NCBI RefSeq assembly: GCF_016863535.1
Contig: NZ_BOPB01000019.1
Location: 1 to 41,922, forward strand
Length of the DNA: 41,922 nt
Reading direction: 5' to 3'
Source: Micromonospora lutea
GTDB lineage: Bacteria; Actinomycetota; Actinomycetes; Mycobacteriales; Micromonosporaceae
Position numbers and translations under genes: made by a program
The notes under the pieces: model-generated
What the model saw: only the letters and a program-made list of their open reading frames with translations
What the model was told of the DNA's origin: nothing
Databases searched by the model: none
Shown here: positions 17,435 through 25,625 of the stretch, one piece after another
Position numbering within the stretch: position 1 is the stretch's first letter
Layout of the letters: the number at the start of each line of letters is the position of its first letter

Positions 17435-18497
17435 GCAGCACACGACCGGCGCTCCGGTGCTGGTCGGGCCGGGTCGGCTCGACCTCACCCCCGAGGAGGC
17501 CGCTCAGGTCCACGACCTGGTCGACACCCTGCGGACGACGCACGGCGCGGCGGACTCATCGGCCTTCCTGCGGGACGTGGCGGTGGCCGGCGGCCAGCTA
17601 CCGGCCCGACTACGCCGGTTTCTGACCGAGCTGCGGACCGCAGAGCAGCACGCGACCTGTGTCATCTCCGGTTTCCAGGTCGACGACGCGTCGATCGGGC
17701 CGACGCCGGCGGGCTGGTCCCAGCAGCCCGACCGCCGGACCACCCTGGCCGAGGAGATGTGGCTGGTGCTCTGCGCCACGGCACTCGGGGACGTGTTCGG
17801 TTGGGCTACCCAGCAGGAGGGTGCCCTGGTCCACGACATCTGCCCCGCACCCGGCTTCGAGCACAGCCAGCTCGGCAGCGGCAGCACCGAACTGCTGTGG
17901 TGGCACACGGAGGAGGCCTTCCACCCGTTGAAGTGCGACTACCTGGGGCTGTTCTGCCTGCGCAATGACGCCCGCGTCCCCACCACCTTCGCCACCGTGG
18001 AGAACCTCCACCTCGACGAGGCGACCCGCGAGGTGCTCTTCGAACCGCGTTTCGTCATCCGGCCCGACGACTCGCACCTGGAGCAAACCCACGGCTCGTC
18101 GACGGCGACCGGACGGACCGCGGTCCTGCTCGACGCGGCCCGCCGGCGGGTCCGGGAGATGAACGAGCGGCCGTTCCCGGTCGCGGTGCTCTCCGGTGAC
18201 CCGTCGTCGCCGTACCTGTCCATCGACCCGTTCTACATGCGGGTGCCGGAGGACGACCCGGTCGCCGCCGAGGCGCTACGGCGGATTTGCGCGGCCATCG
18301 ACGGCTCCCTCCAGGAGGTGGCGCTGGCACCGGGGGAGATCCTGTTCATCGACAACTTCCGGGCGGTACATGGACGGCGGCCCTTCCAGGCCCGCTACGA
18401 CGGCCGGGACCGCTGGCTGAAGCGCGTCAACATCACCCGGGACCTGCGCAAGTCCCGGGCGTTCCGGCACCACTCCGACTCGAGGATCATCTACTGA
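17424..18497 (+). CDS. Fe(II)/2-oxoglutarate amino-acid hydroxylase of the VioC/AsnO type
   Basis: The ATG lies 11 nt inside the preceding gene. The protein has 357 residues, as expected for clavaminate-synthase-like hydroxylases acting on free amino acids (arginine beta-hydroxylase VioC, asparagine oxygenase AsnO). The iron site is H-T-E in WWHTEEAFHP (about 160) with a distal His in AVHGRRPF (about 316). The family signature YLGLFCLRN follows the first motif, and the C-terminal segment WLKRVNITRDLRKSR closely follows the family pattern. The protein should be soluble and cytoplasmic, hydroxylating an unactivated beta or gamma carbon. Since the cluster shows an Asn pocket and a homoserine dehydrogenase, Asn, homoserine or Arg are all candidate substrates; sequence alone does not decide. 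Confidence 0.88.
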   Translation: MHGEQHTTGAPVLVGPGRLDLTPEEAAQVHDLVDTLRTTHGAADSSAFLRDVAVAGGQLPARLRRFLTELRTAEQHATCVISGFQVDDASIGPTPAGWSQQPDRRTTLAEEMWLVLCATALGDVFGWATQQEGALVHDICPAPGFEHSQLGSGSTELLWWHTEEAFHPLKCDYLGLFCLRNDARVPTTFATVENLHLDEATREVLFEPRFVIRPDDSHLEQTHGSSTATGRTAVLLDAARRRVREMNERPFPVAVLSGDPSSPYLSIDPFYMRVPEDDPVAAEALRRICAAIDGSLQEVALAPGEILFIDNFRAVHGRRPFQARYDGRDRWLKRVNITRDLRKSRAFRHHSDSRIIY

Positions 18498-18907
18498 TGG
18501 ACACCCGCCAGGGCGCCCCGTCGCGCCGCCTGACCCTGCTCGCCGGCGAGTTCGCCGTGCACCGCCTCGCGCCCGACGCGCCCGTACCAGGGTGGGCACT
18601 GGCCGGAACCACCCCGTTCACGTCGGTCACTCGCACCCGGCACGAACTGTCCCTCATCCTGCCCGTCGAGGCCGTGCCGCCACCCTCTCGTACTGGCGCG
18701 GGGTGGCACTGCCTGCGCGTCGAAGGACCGTTCGGACTGGACGAGCCGGGAGTCCTGCACAGCGTGGTCGCACCGCTGGCCGCCGCCGGCGTGAGTGTGT
18801 TCGCCGTCGCCACCTACGACACCGACCACCTGCTCGTCACCGACCTGCCCGGGGCGCTCGCAGCCCTGACCGGCGCCGGGCACCGGGTGGAACGGGAAAA
18901 GCCGTGA
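18497..18907 (+). CDS. Stand-alone ACT-domain protein (ACT_7/CASTOR-like)
   Basis: The ATG overlaps the preceding stop by one base (TGATG). The 136-residue protein resembles the small bacterial ACT_7 family: an LLAGEFAVHRL opening, an LSLILPVE strand and the C-terminal FAVATYDTDHLLV segment that characterises CASTOR-like amino-acid sensor folds. ACT domains bind amino acids and usually regulate enzymes of amino-acid metabolism. There is no catalytic motif. In this operon it follows a homoserine dehydrogenase that lacks its usual ACT tail, so it may provide feedback control in trans; this is inference only. Members of this family are also found beside unrelated genes, so a sensor role for another amino acid remains open. 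Confidence 0.72.
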   Translation: MDTRQGAPSRRLTLLAGEFAVHRLAPDAPVPGWALAGTTPFTSVTRTRHELSLILPVEAVPPPSRTGAGWHCLRVEGPFGLDEPGVLHSVVAPLAAAGVSVFAVATYDTDHLLVTDLPGALAALTGAGHRVEREKP

Positions 18908-19719
18908 ACGGGCGGCCCGTGCGGACCGGGGCCAACCCGTGGGTGGTGCGGTGGCGGCACGTTCCCCGGCCGCGACTGCGCCTGTTCTGCTTCCCGTACG
19001 CCGGTGGCGGCGCGGCGGTGTACCGGGAATGGCCGGCGCTGCTACCTGAGGACATCGAGGTGTGCGCGATCCAGCCGCCGGGGCGCGAGAACCGCTCCGG
19101 CGAGCCGCTGCTGGACCGGGTGGAACAGCACCTGCCGCCCCTGATGGAGGTGCTGCGGGCTGCGGGCGACGTCCCCTACGCGACCTTCGGGCACAGCCTC
19201 GGCGCGATGGTGAGCTTCGAGGTGGTGCGCCGGCTGCACCGCGAGGGCGGGCGGCTGCCGACCCGGATGTTCGTCTCCGGACGGCCGGCCCCGCAGATCG
19301 GGCCCTCCTACACGCCCATCCACGAGCTGCCGGACGACGAGTTCTGCGCCAGCGTCGTCCGGCTCAACGGCACCGACGCCGACCTGTTCACCCATCCGGA
19401 ACTGGCCGCATACTTCGTCCCGATCCTCCGCGCCGACTTCGCGGTCAGTGAGCGACATCGCCACGCCGCCGGTGCCGCTCTCCCAGTACCGGTCACCGCC
19501 TACTGCGGGGCGGAGGATCCCACTGTGTCAGCGGAGGCGATGGCGGGGTGGGCGGAGCAGACGTCAGCCGCCTTCGCGCTGCGGGTCCTTGCCGGTGACC
19601 ACTTCTTCCTCCGGTCGGCCCGGTCCCAACTGCTGGCCGACGTGGCCCACCACCTGCGTCCCCGGCCGGCTCCCGCCGGCCGGCCCCAACCGGTCCCGAC
19701 CTCGACCTGCAAGGAGTAG
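18904..19719 (+). CDS. Type II thioesterase (alpha/beta hydrolase, Ser nucleophile)
   Basis: The GTG start overlaps the preceding stop (GTGA); the protein has 271 residues. It shows the hallmarks of external editing thioesterases: FCFPYAGGGA near the N-terminus, PPGRENR, the nucleophile elbow GHSLGA with Ser near residue 98, an acid in GAEDPTV and a catalytic His in GDHFFL. Type II thioesterases hydrolyse misprimed or stalled acyl groups from carrier domains of NRPS and PKS lines. The last 20 or so residues are Pro-rich and probably disordered. This enzyme differs from the divergent Cys-type thioesterase at 20444-21196, so the cluster has two free thioesterases and no embedded one. Confidence 0.9.
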   Translation: MNGRPVRTGANPWVVRWRHVPRPRLRLFCFPYAGGGAAVYREWPALLPEDIEVCAIQPPGRENRSGEPLLDRVEQHLPPLMEVLRAAGDVPYATFGHSLGAMVSFEVVRRLHREGGRLPTRMFVSGRPAPQIGPSYTPIHELPDDEFCASVVRLNGTDADLFTHPELAAYFVPILRADFAVSERHRHAAGAALPVPVTAYCGAEDPTVSAEAMAGWAEQTSAAFALRVLAGDHFFLRSARSQLLADVAHHLRPRPAPAGRPQPVPTSTCKE

Positions 19720-19723
19720 GCCC

Positions 19724-20434
19724 ATGTGGCCCAGCATCATCACCATCGAGAAGTTCCTCGACGACGACGACCTAGACACCATCCAGGAGAGCATCGACGC
19801 GGCGGCATTCGTCGACGGCGCGATCTCCGCCGGGGGTGGCAACCTGGACGTGAAGAACAACCGGGAGATGGCCGCCGAACAACCGTACGTCGAGATTGTC
19901 AAGCTGGTGGAGCGGGCGATCCGGCGCAGCCCGGAGTTGAACTTCTCCGTCTTCCCCCGCGCCATCACCCGGGCCATCGTCAACCGGTACGACGAAGGCA
20001 TGTCGTACGGCATGCACATCGACTCTCCGGTCATCGGATTCATGGCGCAGCAGCAGGCGTACGGTTCGTTCGGGCAGAACTACCTGCGGAGCGACTTCTC
20101 GATGACCGTCTTCCTGACCGACCCGGCAAGCTACGACGGCGGTGAGCTGACCTTCGCCAGCCCGTGGGGAAGCCAGGTCTACAAGTTGCCGATCGGCTCT
20201 GCGGTGATCTATCCGACCGGGATGCCACACGAGGTGACCACGGTGACCCGGGGATCCCGCCTCGCTGCGATCCTGTGGATGCAGAGCATGATCCGCGATC
20301 ACGAACAGCGCCGACAGGTCAGTGAACTGAATGTCCTCGCGCAGGAACTCCTCGCTCTCGACCGGACCTCCCCGCTGGCGCTCAAGGCCCGCGACCTGGC
20401 GGCCAACGCGCTCCGCCTGGCCGCGGACGTCTGA
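19724..20434 (+). CDS. PiuC/PKHD-type Fe(II)/2OG oxygenase
   Basis: An AAGGAG Shine-Dalgarno (19711-19716) overlaps the end of the previous gene and lies 7 nt before the ATG. The protein has 236 residues. It follows the PKHD hydroxylase layout (YbiX/PiuC): GGNLDVKNNRE early, YGMHIDSPV near residue 96 with the H-x-D iron pair, FLTDPASYDGGELTF, then PTGMPHEVTTVTRGSR with the distal His near 168 and the 2OG-binding Arg. Family members are associated with iron uptake in proteobacteria but also occur in natural-product loci. This is the third 2OG oxygenase in the operon, of a different subfamily from the other two. It ends 9 nt before the stop of the convergent thioesterase gene. Confidence 0.85.
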   Translation: MWPSIITIEKFLDDDDLDTIQESIDAAAFVDGAISAGGGNLDVKNNREMAAEQPYVEIVKLVERAIRRSPELNFSVFPRAITRAIVNRYDEGMSYGMHIDSPVIGFMAQQQAYGSFGQNYLRSDFSMTVFLTDPASYDGGELTFASPWGSQVYKLPIGSAVIYPTGMPHEVTTVTRGSRLAAILWMQSMIRDHEQRRQVSELNVLAQELLALDRTSPLALKARDLAANALRLAADV

Positions 20435-20443
20435 CGCCGGGTC

Positions 20444-21196
20444 TCAACGCAGCCAGTGCTCCAGGGACCGCTGGAGGTTCGCCGGGCAGGACAGGAAGGC
20501 CAGGTGCGCTCCCTCCAACTCCTCGTACTCGACCTGCGCACACTCCGTCCATCCCGGCCGGACCTGGTCGGGCGGCACGACGTCGTCGCCGGTCCAGCCC
20601 AGCAGGGTCACAGGCACCGGGACCCGCGCCCCGGCCGGGTAGGAGTAGTCGCGTTGGGTCTCCAGGTCGTGCCGGAGCACCTGGGTCAACAGGTCGACGA
20701 AGTCCTCCCGGATCGGAACCCCCGCTCGCTCGAACAACGTCCGGGTTTCGGCGTGCAGGTCCGCCGTCGACAGGTCGACGAAGTTGAGGTAGCCGTACAG
20801 GCCACGGTGTGGTGCCCCCCAGGACGAGGCCACCAGCCGCCGGGGCAGCGGGCAGCCCCGGCGTTCCAGCTCGAAGATCGTCTCCAGGGCGTACGGGACC
20901 GCGCCGCAGTGCCCCACGAAGTAGTAGTCGCGGTCGAGGTACGGCATCAGCGCGTCCGCCAGATCGCCGGCGAACGCCCGATGGGTGCGGTGCGCGGGCT
21001 CCCGCGTGCGGTTCTCCCGTCCGGGGGGTTGCACCCCCACCACCGCCACCTCACCGATCCGCGCCGGCCAGGGACGGTACGACGAGGCACCCACCCCGGC
21101 GTACGGGAAGGCGAATGCGAGTGGGCCGGCCGGCGGGGCGGGTACGAACCACCGGCCCGGCCGGACGGGGACCGCGGTCCTCGGTTCGGGTGCCAT
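20444..21196 (-). CDS. Thioesterase-like alpha/beta hydrolase with Cys nucleophile (GHCGA)
   Basis: The 250-residue protein is of type II thioesterase size and begins with FAFPYAGVGAS and PPGRENR, like editing thioesterases. The nucleophile elbow, however, reads FVGHCGA, placing Cys at about residue 97 where Ser is usual. An acid in the WTGDD region and His in EGAHLAF complete a plausible triad. Cys-type thioesterases are known as integrated domains that close strained rings (beta-lactone in obafluorin, beta-lactam in sulfazecin) and in some free enzymes. Upstream, a TACCAT hexamer (complement of 21203-21208) sits 6 nt before the ATG, compatible with a leaderless transcript. The gene is convergent with the main operon and probably marks its right border. 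Confidence 0.82.
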   Translation of the reverse strand: MAPEPRTAVPVRPGRWFVPAPPAGPLAFAFPYAGVGASSYRPWPARIGEVAVVGVQPPGRENRTREPAHRTHRAFAGDLADALMPYLDRDYYFVGHCGAVPYALETIFELERRGCPLPRRLVASSWGAPHRGLYGYLNFVDLSTADLHAETRTLFERAGVPIREDFVDLLTQVLRHDLETQRDYSYPAGARVPVPVTLLGWTGDDVVPPDQVRPGWTECAQVEYEELEGAHLAFLSCPANLQRSLEHWLR

Positions 21197-21245
21197 CGCG
21201 CGATGGTAGCCCGGATCGGGGCGGGAAACGGTGGCCCCGCTTCGC

Positions 21246-21274
21246 TTGACCTGTCCTTTCGCATGGACCAGGCT
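21246..21274 (+). promoter_or_regulatory. Candidate sigma-70-type promoter for a leaderless transcript
   Basis: TTGACC (21246-21251) and CAGGCT (21269-21274) are separated by 17 bp, and the -10 is followed after 6 nt by ATG at 21281. This geometry predicts a transcript beginning at the start codon. It favours ATG 21281 over the in-frame ATG at 21263, which lies inside the spacer. Confidence 0.5.
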
Positions 21275-21280
21275 GGCCCG

Positions 21281-22009
21281 ATGGAGGCGGCGACGTACCT
21301 GGCGAGCATCCGTGCGGACAGTGACCGGCTGGTCCGGGCCGCGGTCGGTGATCTCCACGCCCCGGCTGCCGGTTGTCCGGGTTGGACCGTCTCGGACGTC
21401 GTCGAGCACCTCGCCGTGGTTTACCTGGACAAGATCGCTCAGACCCGGTTGCTGCGGGAGCCGTCGCCGTGGCCACCTCCGGCGCCGCCGGACCCGGTCG
21501 GTTGGCTGACCGACGCCCGAGACGAGCTGGTCGACCTGTTCGCCCAGCTCGGGCCGGCCGCGCCGTCGCACACCTGGCACGCGCCGGACCAGACCGTCGG
21601 TTTCTGGCTTCGACGGATGGCCTTGGAGACCGCAGTCCACGCCGGTGACGTGACGGCGGCGTTCGGCGAACGTGGCACCGTCGACATGGCGCTGGCGGTC
21701 GACGGGATCGACGAGGTGCTCGAAGTGATGCTTGCGGGAGACTGGTCCGACGCGCCGCAACCCGGACCGGATCACCAGGTGAGGCTGCTGGCCGGAGGTC
21801 GCTCCTGGCTGATCTCGCTGACCACTGAACTCGTGACCGTCGACCGGGATCCACTGCCACCCGGACCGGCGGAGGGAGTCGTCGAGGCTACCGCTTCCGA
21901 TGCGTTCCTGTGGTTGTGGCGCCGGCTTCCCGACGAAGCGGTCGGCCGCCGGGGAGACCAGGCTGCGGTGGCCCGGCTGCGGGACTGGATGGGTGTCGTC
22001 ACCGGTTGA
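21281..22009 (+). CDS. Maleylpyruvate isomerase family mycothiol-dependent enzyme (DinB-like)
   Basis: The 242-residue protein (248 if the ATG at 21263 is used) belongs to the actinobacterial MDMPI/DinB fold. An N-terminal four-helix bundle carries GCPGWTVSDVVEHLAVV, with the metal-binding His in VEHL, and RRMALETAVHAGDVTAA with the second metal His near residue 120. The C-terminal MDMPI domain includes DAFLWLWRRL. Members use mycothiol as thiol cofactor in isomerisation or conjugation; substrates are mostly unknown. It is divergent from the Cys-type thioesterase, across an 84-bp intergenic region, and is probably outside the biosynthetic operon. Confidence 0.85.
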   Translation: MEAATYLASIRADSDRLVRAAVGDLHAPAAGCPGWTVSDVVEHLAVVYLDKIAQTRLLREPSPWPPPAPPDPVGWLTDARDELVDLFAQLGPAAPSHTWHAPDQTVGFWLRRMALETAVHAGDVTAAFGERGTVDMALAVDGIDEVLEVMLAGDWSDAPQPGPDHQVRLLAGGRSWLISLTTELVTVDRDPLPPGPAEGVVEATASDAFLWLWRRLPDEAVGRRGDQAAVARLRDWMGVVTG

Positions 22010-22139
22010 CCGGTCCCGCTGTCAGCTTGCGGCTGAGCTGCCTGCCCAACGCCCGCTGCAGGACACCATGTGCCGCCTGCGTAGCAGGATGAGGATCAGA
22101 CGCTTCCAGTGCCTCTCGGGCATGTCCGGTCCTGGTGCA

Positions 22140-22290
22140 GCGATCGGCGTTACCAGCAGCGCCACATAGTTGGCCCGGTCCGCCGGGCTGGCCCAGGGAC
22201 AATCCCGCAAAAACCGGTCGAGTAGGAACGCGCGCGCGTCGGCTACCTGCTCCGGGGTGGGCTGGTTGCGGCCACGCTGCCATCGCTCGC
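22140..22290 (-). pseudogene. Relic of a mobile-element primase/helicase-type protein
   Basis: On the minus strand a peptide of about 45 residues reads PTPEQVADARAFLLD, then FPW-like DCPWASPADRANYVALLVTPI. This matches the conserved ADRAN/LALLLTP segment of large primase/helicase-like ATPases of actinobacterial integrative elements and phages. Nothing recognisable of the rest of that protein (usually over 500 residues) is present, and flanking frames are broken. The remainder of 22010-22855 shows no other gene I can support. Confidence 0.5.
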
Positions 22291-22855
22291 CGACGTGTTG
22301 GCCACTGCGGCCCTGAAGGGGCCAGGGAAACCTGTTGGTCCTCGGACCCAAAGAACTCGAACCATTCCCTCGGAACGGGGTGTTCTACGCAGTCGGACGC
22401 TGGTGCGTTGCCCGCCCTGACGACGAGCAGATCCAGGGATTGAAAGGGAGGCTCTAGGCGACCAGCGCTCCCGCACTTCGCTCGTCGCACCTTCCACGTG
22501 CAGCACCACGCCTGGCGAAGCTGGCCTTCCCGGCGCCGGCACAGCCACCTGAGGTTGTGCGCGTCCGACCGGATCAGCATCCAGGGTGTCAACACCCCGA
22601 CTCCCAGAACCCTCGCCACCGACATCACAGGTGGGGCTTGCCCGATGAGCACCGCCAGTCGGTCGAGGCACAAGTCGGAATCACCGCCGCTTTGATCGCG
22701 TCACTATCCCGCGGGCATGACCGACAATGCGCGCCCGGCCGACGACGACCCAAGGCGGAGCAGCCAATGCCGTTCCTCGCCTTTTCCGGCGATGTCGGCA
22801 AGCCAACCAGCTGAGTCCGAGGGCCGCGTGGCATCGCGCATATAAGATTCTCTCA

Positions 22856-23551
22856 ATGTCGTACTCGTCTGGTGGTCGGCCATCTCCGGCTCCTGGTGGC
22901 TCCCGATTCAGGGTGGACGGTTCGGTCCTGGCCGCCGTCGTCGCGGTGCTCGGATTACTGGTGGCCTGCGTCGCCATGATTCCGGACTGGGCTGGTCTGA
23001 TCAGCAGCGATCCTGACCCCGTCGCTTCATCCGATCGCCCCGGCCTGTCGACGACCGCCACCTCGGCCCCGGCGGCGGGCGGCAGCACGCTGCCGTCGAT
23101 GACCGCCACCTCGACCCCGGCGGAGCCCGCGCCCGCCGCCACCAGTGACTTTCTTCCACCTGAGCAACTCGACCGCTTCAAGATCCCTGGCGGGCACGAC
23201 TATGCGAAGGTCGACTTCGATAGTCACCCGCCCCGTACCTGGGTCGATGTCTTTCGTTCGAGCGGCATGGACCTGGAGTACAGCACCTTCGGTCTCAAGA
23301 TCGGCGACAAGGTCCTCATGGGTTCGGGCCCGGCAAAGCGGCCTGCCAGCCCCGAAGAATGCCTCTCGGCCGCCCAGACCCAGTCGCTGGGCACGGAAAT
23401 CAACCACCAAGACATCGAATCCGGAATGGTTCTCTGCGTGTCGACCACGAAAGACAATGTGGCCTGGCTCAAGCTGCTGCGGACTCGCACCCGATCAGGG
23501 GGCGGCAAGCCCGACCTGGAGTTCACCGTGGTGGTCTGGCACCGCCGCTGA
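22856..23551 (+). CDS. Hypothetical membrane-anchored protein with exported domain
   Basis: The 231-residue protein has a short cytoplasmic N-terminus, one hydrophobic segment (about residues 24-42, VLAAVVAVLGLLVACVAMI) and then an extracytoplasmic Ser/Thr/Pro/Ala-rich linker containing two near-identical stretches (TATSAPA and TATSTPA). A folded domain of about 130 residues with two Cys (about 175 and 200) follows and probably forms a disulphide. A TAAGAT hexamer at 22843-22848 lies 7 nt before the ATG, suggesting a leaderless start. The C-terminal domain is of a type common in actinobacterial lipoprotein-like hypotheticals; I do not recognise a function. No lipobox is convincing. Confidence 0.72.
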   Translation: MSYSSGGRPSPAPGGSRFRVDGSVLAAVVAVLGLLVACVAMIPDWAGLISSDPDPVASSDRPGLSTTATSAPAAGGSTLPSMTATSTPAEPAPAATSDFLPPEQLDRFKIPGGHDYAKVDFDSHPPRTWVDVFRSSGMDLEYSTFGLKIGDKVLMGSGPAKRPASPEECLSAAQTQSLGTEINHQDIESGMVLCVSTTKDNVAWLKLLRTRTRSGGGKPDLEFTVVVWHRR

Positions 23552-23570
23552 CCGGCCGACGTCGTCCTAC

Positions 23571-23588
23571 GGTCAGGCCGCCCTGACC
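23571..23588. terminator. Stem-loop between convergent genes
   Basis: GGTCAGG and CCTGACC form a perfect 7-bp stem with loop CCGC, 19 nt after the stop of the membrane protein gene. No T-run follows. It could serve either flanking gene. Confidence 0.45.
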
Positions 23589-23715
23589 CGGCGCCGGTCC
23601 GGTCCAGAGCGGTCCGGTTGAGTGGCCACGGTAGACGGGTACATCATCGCAGGTGAGGAAGAGGTCATTGCTTAGCTTGGATGACCGCTGTCGTCGAGCC
23701 TGACGGCGCGCCCGG

Positions 23716-24081
23716 TCAAGTGCCGGGATCAGTGTCGTCCTGTTTCTCTTCCCCGGTGTCGAAGAACCTCGTCAGGTAGGCAGGTGGATCCAGGTCGCTG
23801 GCCCGCAGCAGCGAGAAGACCTCCGCCCCGTGCCCGGGCGCATCAAACAGCCGATACGCTTGGGAGAGTCCTACAAAGTCCATGTCGGACTGGTCCGCCG
23901 CATGGCCGAGGGCTTCGTCCTCCGCGAACGCGATCGCCTCGTTGAAACCTGCGGCGCGCCACAGCGTCAGCCGTTCCTCGTACAACTGGCTCGCCGAGTC
24001 GCCGCCCACGCGGAAGACGCAGCGAACGCAGAACCAGCCAACCTCGCTCTGCGTCTGTTCGTTCGGTCTGGCCATCGGCAC
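23716..24081 (-). CDS. DUF4288-like hypothetical protein
   Basis: The protein has 121 residues from a GTG start; an in-frame ATG two codons later (24075) is an equally good start. It contains WFCVRCVFRV, YEERLTLWRAAGFNEAIAFAEDEA and GAEVFSLLR, the order of conserved blocks I associate with DUF4288 (small soluble proteins with an E-R-L/W-R-A core followed by an EVFS/EVYS motif). Biochemical function is unknown. It faces the preceding membrane protein gene across the stem-loop at 23571. The C-terminal tail is Asp/Glu/Lys-rich and probably disordered. Confidence 0.65.
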   Translation of the reverse strand: MPMARPNEQTQSEVGWFCVRCVFRVGGDSASQLYEERLTLWRAAGFNEAIAFAEDEALGHAADQSDMDFVGLSQAYRLFDAPGHGAEVFSLLRASDLDPPAYLTRFFDTGEEKQDDTDPGT

Positions 24082-24242
24082 ATCGTCTCGCGTCGGCTCG
24101 CTGGCTGCGAGCCCATCTGCCGAGGCGACGGCTTTCGGTAGAGCCCTCGGCGCGGAGGCGACGTTGGTGCCTGGCCGCTGTGGCGTAAGGGCGTAGTCAT
24201 GGCCGGGCGGCTTGGGGTATCCCTCAGGGTTAGGCTCGCTGT

Positions 24243-24707
24243 GTGCCGGCGCTCATCGAGGTCGTGTCCGTCATCAACGCCGCCCCGAGTGTGGTGTTCG
24301 ACCTGACCCTCGATGTGGACGTTCACACCGCGTCCCTGCCTGCGAGCCGTGAGACAGCCACGACCAGCACTGGACGACGTCAACTCGTTCTCGGCGACGA
24401 GGTCACCTTCCACGCTCGTCACTTCGGACTGGCCTGGCGCATGACCAGCCGAATCACCGCCTACGAACGGCCGTACCGCTTCGTTGACGAGCAGACGCGA
24501 GGCCCCTTCCGTGCTCTGCGCCACGAGCATCAGTTCCAGGACTTCGACGGCGTACGCACGCAGATGACCGACCGCATGACCATCAGCGCGCCCCTGGGGC
24601 CGCTGGGCGTGGTGGTGACCTGGGCGCTCGTCGCGCCGTACCTGCGTCGGCTGTTGATGCAACGGGCAGCCCACATCACGTATCTGGCGCAAGCCCACGA
24701 GCCATAA
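24243..24707 (+). CDS. SRPBCC/START-like family protein
   Basis: The GTG start at 24243 follows a TAGGCT hexamer (24231-24236) by 6 nt, consistent with a leaderless transcript. The 154-residue protein fits the SRPBCC helix-grip fold. It opens with the APSVVFDLTLDVDVH segment, has RMTSRITAYERPYRFVDEQTRGPF typical of ligand-binding cyclase-like members, and ends in a long amphipathic helix LRRLLMQRAAHITYL. Such proteins bind hydrophobic ligands, and some act as cyclases or export factors. No catalytic residue pattern identifies a reaction here. It is isolated from the biosynthetic operon by about 3 kb. Confidence 0.75.
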   Translation: MPALIEVVSVINAAPSVVFDLTLDVDVHTASLPASRETATTSTGRRQLVLGDEVTFHARHFGLAWRMTSRITAYERPYRFVDEQTRGPFRALRHEHQFQDFDGVRTQMTDRMTISAPLGPLGVVVTWALVAPYLRRLLMQRAAHITYLAQAHEP

Positions 24708-24797
24708 TTCCCGCCGGACCCGGGACATGCGATCACCTCGAGTCGGGGCGGACGTCGCGGCAGGGCTGTGTCGGAACATCCGCTGAGGGTGTCCGGC

Positions 24798-25524
24798 ATG
24801 TTCTTCGTGTGCCGGTGGCGGGAGGAGTTGCCGTTCAGTAAGCGGGTGGTCACCGTGCCGGACGCGACGGTGCTGGACTGGTTTCGCCGCGGGTGGGAGC
24901 ACGACGACCCGCACGCATGGATCGACGGCGAGTTGGGCGGTGACGTCTACGGCTTGGAGTCGATCTTCGAGGAGGCCCGGAAGCGGCACCTGCCTCGTCC
25001 GGCGTCCGTGGACGATCTGCGTGCGCTTGTTGATCGAGCACCTGTGGGTGGAGGGTGACGACGAGGACACTTTCATCCGGCTCGGTGAGCACGCCCTGCG
25101 CGTGCGTACCAATGACGACGAGGTGGATTTGGCCTACTACTTCCTCGACCACGCTGCCGTTGCCGCGTCGCCTGACCGGCTTGCGTTCCTGCTGCACGAC
25201 ACCTGTCCCCTGCCCACCAACGAGGCGGCCTGCGCTGCGGTCTTCAGCCCTGCGGTGCCCATCCGGACCGTCCGGCTGGTTCCGCCCGGCCCCGGATCCG
25301 TCTACTCGGTGCGCCTGTGCTGGGCATTACCCGATATCAACCGGAATCTGGACCTGCCGGGTGCCGCCGTGTTCCCCTGCCGGACCTCGCCGGTCACCTG
25401 CCCGACGCCGCCGGTAGGCCGCTGCGCGGCTCCCGGCACGCCTACGTTCCCACGGGTCGGGTCGGGTGTGGGCGCGTGGTCGGGGCCGGCGGGCGAGGCT
25501 GCGTATCCGGGTAGCCGGGCGTAG
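24798..25524 (+). pseudogene. Frameshifted hypothetical gene
   Basis: A plausible protein begins at ATG 24798 (MFFVCRWREELPF) and runs to about 25020, where DDLR is followed in frame by a terminating, low-quality tail ending at 25058. The sense continues in another frame as LLIEHLWVEGDDEDTF, then VDLAYYFLDHAAVAA and LAFLLHDTCPLPTNEA. Near 25375 the reading probably shifts again (PDLAGHLPDAAGRPLRGS in the third frame). I do not recognise the family. The acidic WVEGDDED stretch and the YYFLDHAA stretch look like genuine globular protein, so this is a recently disabled gene or a sequencing-error frameshift. Confidence 0.55.
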
Positions 25525-25625
25525 CGTCGCAGGGCCGCGCCGACGTCGTTGTCTTCCGGGGCGACGAGGGCCTTCAGGAGCTGGGCGTTGTGGGGCCAGT
25601 GGTGGGCGTCGAGGGTCGATCGCTG
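25465..25625 (-). pseudogene. Short minus-strand coding relic
   Basis: The minus strand encodes TLDAHHWPHNAQLLKALV followed by APEDNDVGAALRRYARL, which has the composition and periodicity of real helical protein. It lacks a start and is embedded between plus-strand fragments. No family was recognised. Confidence 0.3.

Noticed and set aside
1..20434. Rakicidin-type pathway (Asn hydroxylation, PKS, Micromonospora-like host)
   Set aside because: Module order (Asn followed by PKS, then a C-A-T-C), the SHMT-like and homoserine dehydrogenase genes and the missing N-methylation domain do not fit that family.
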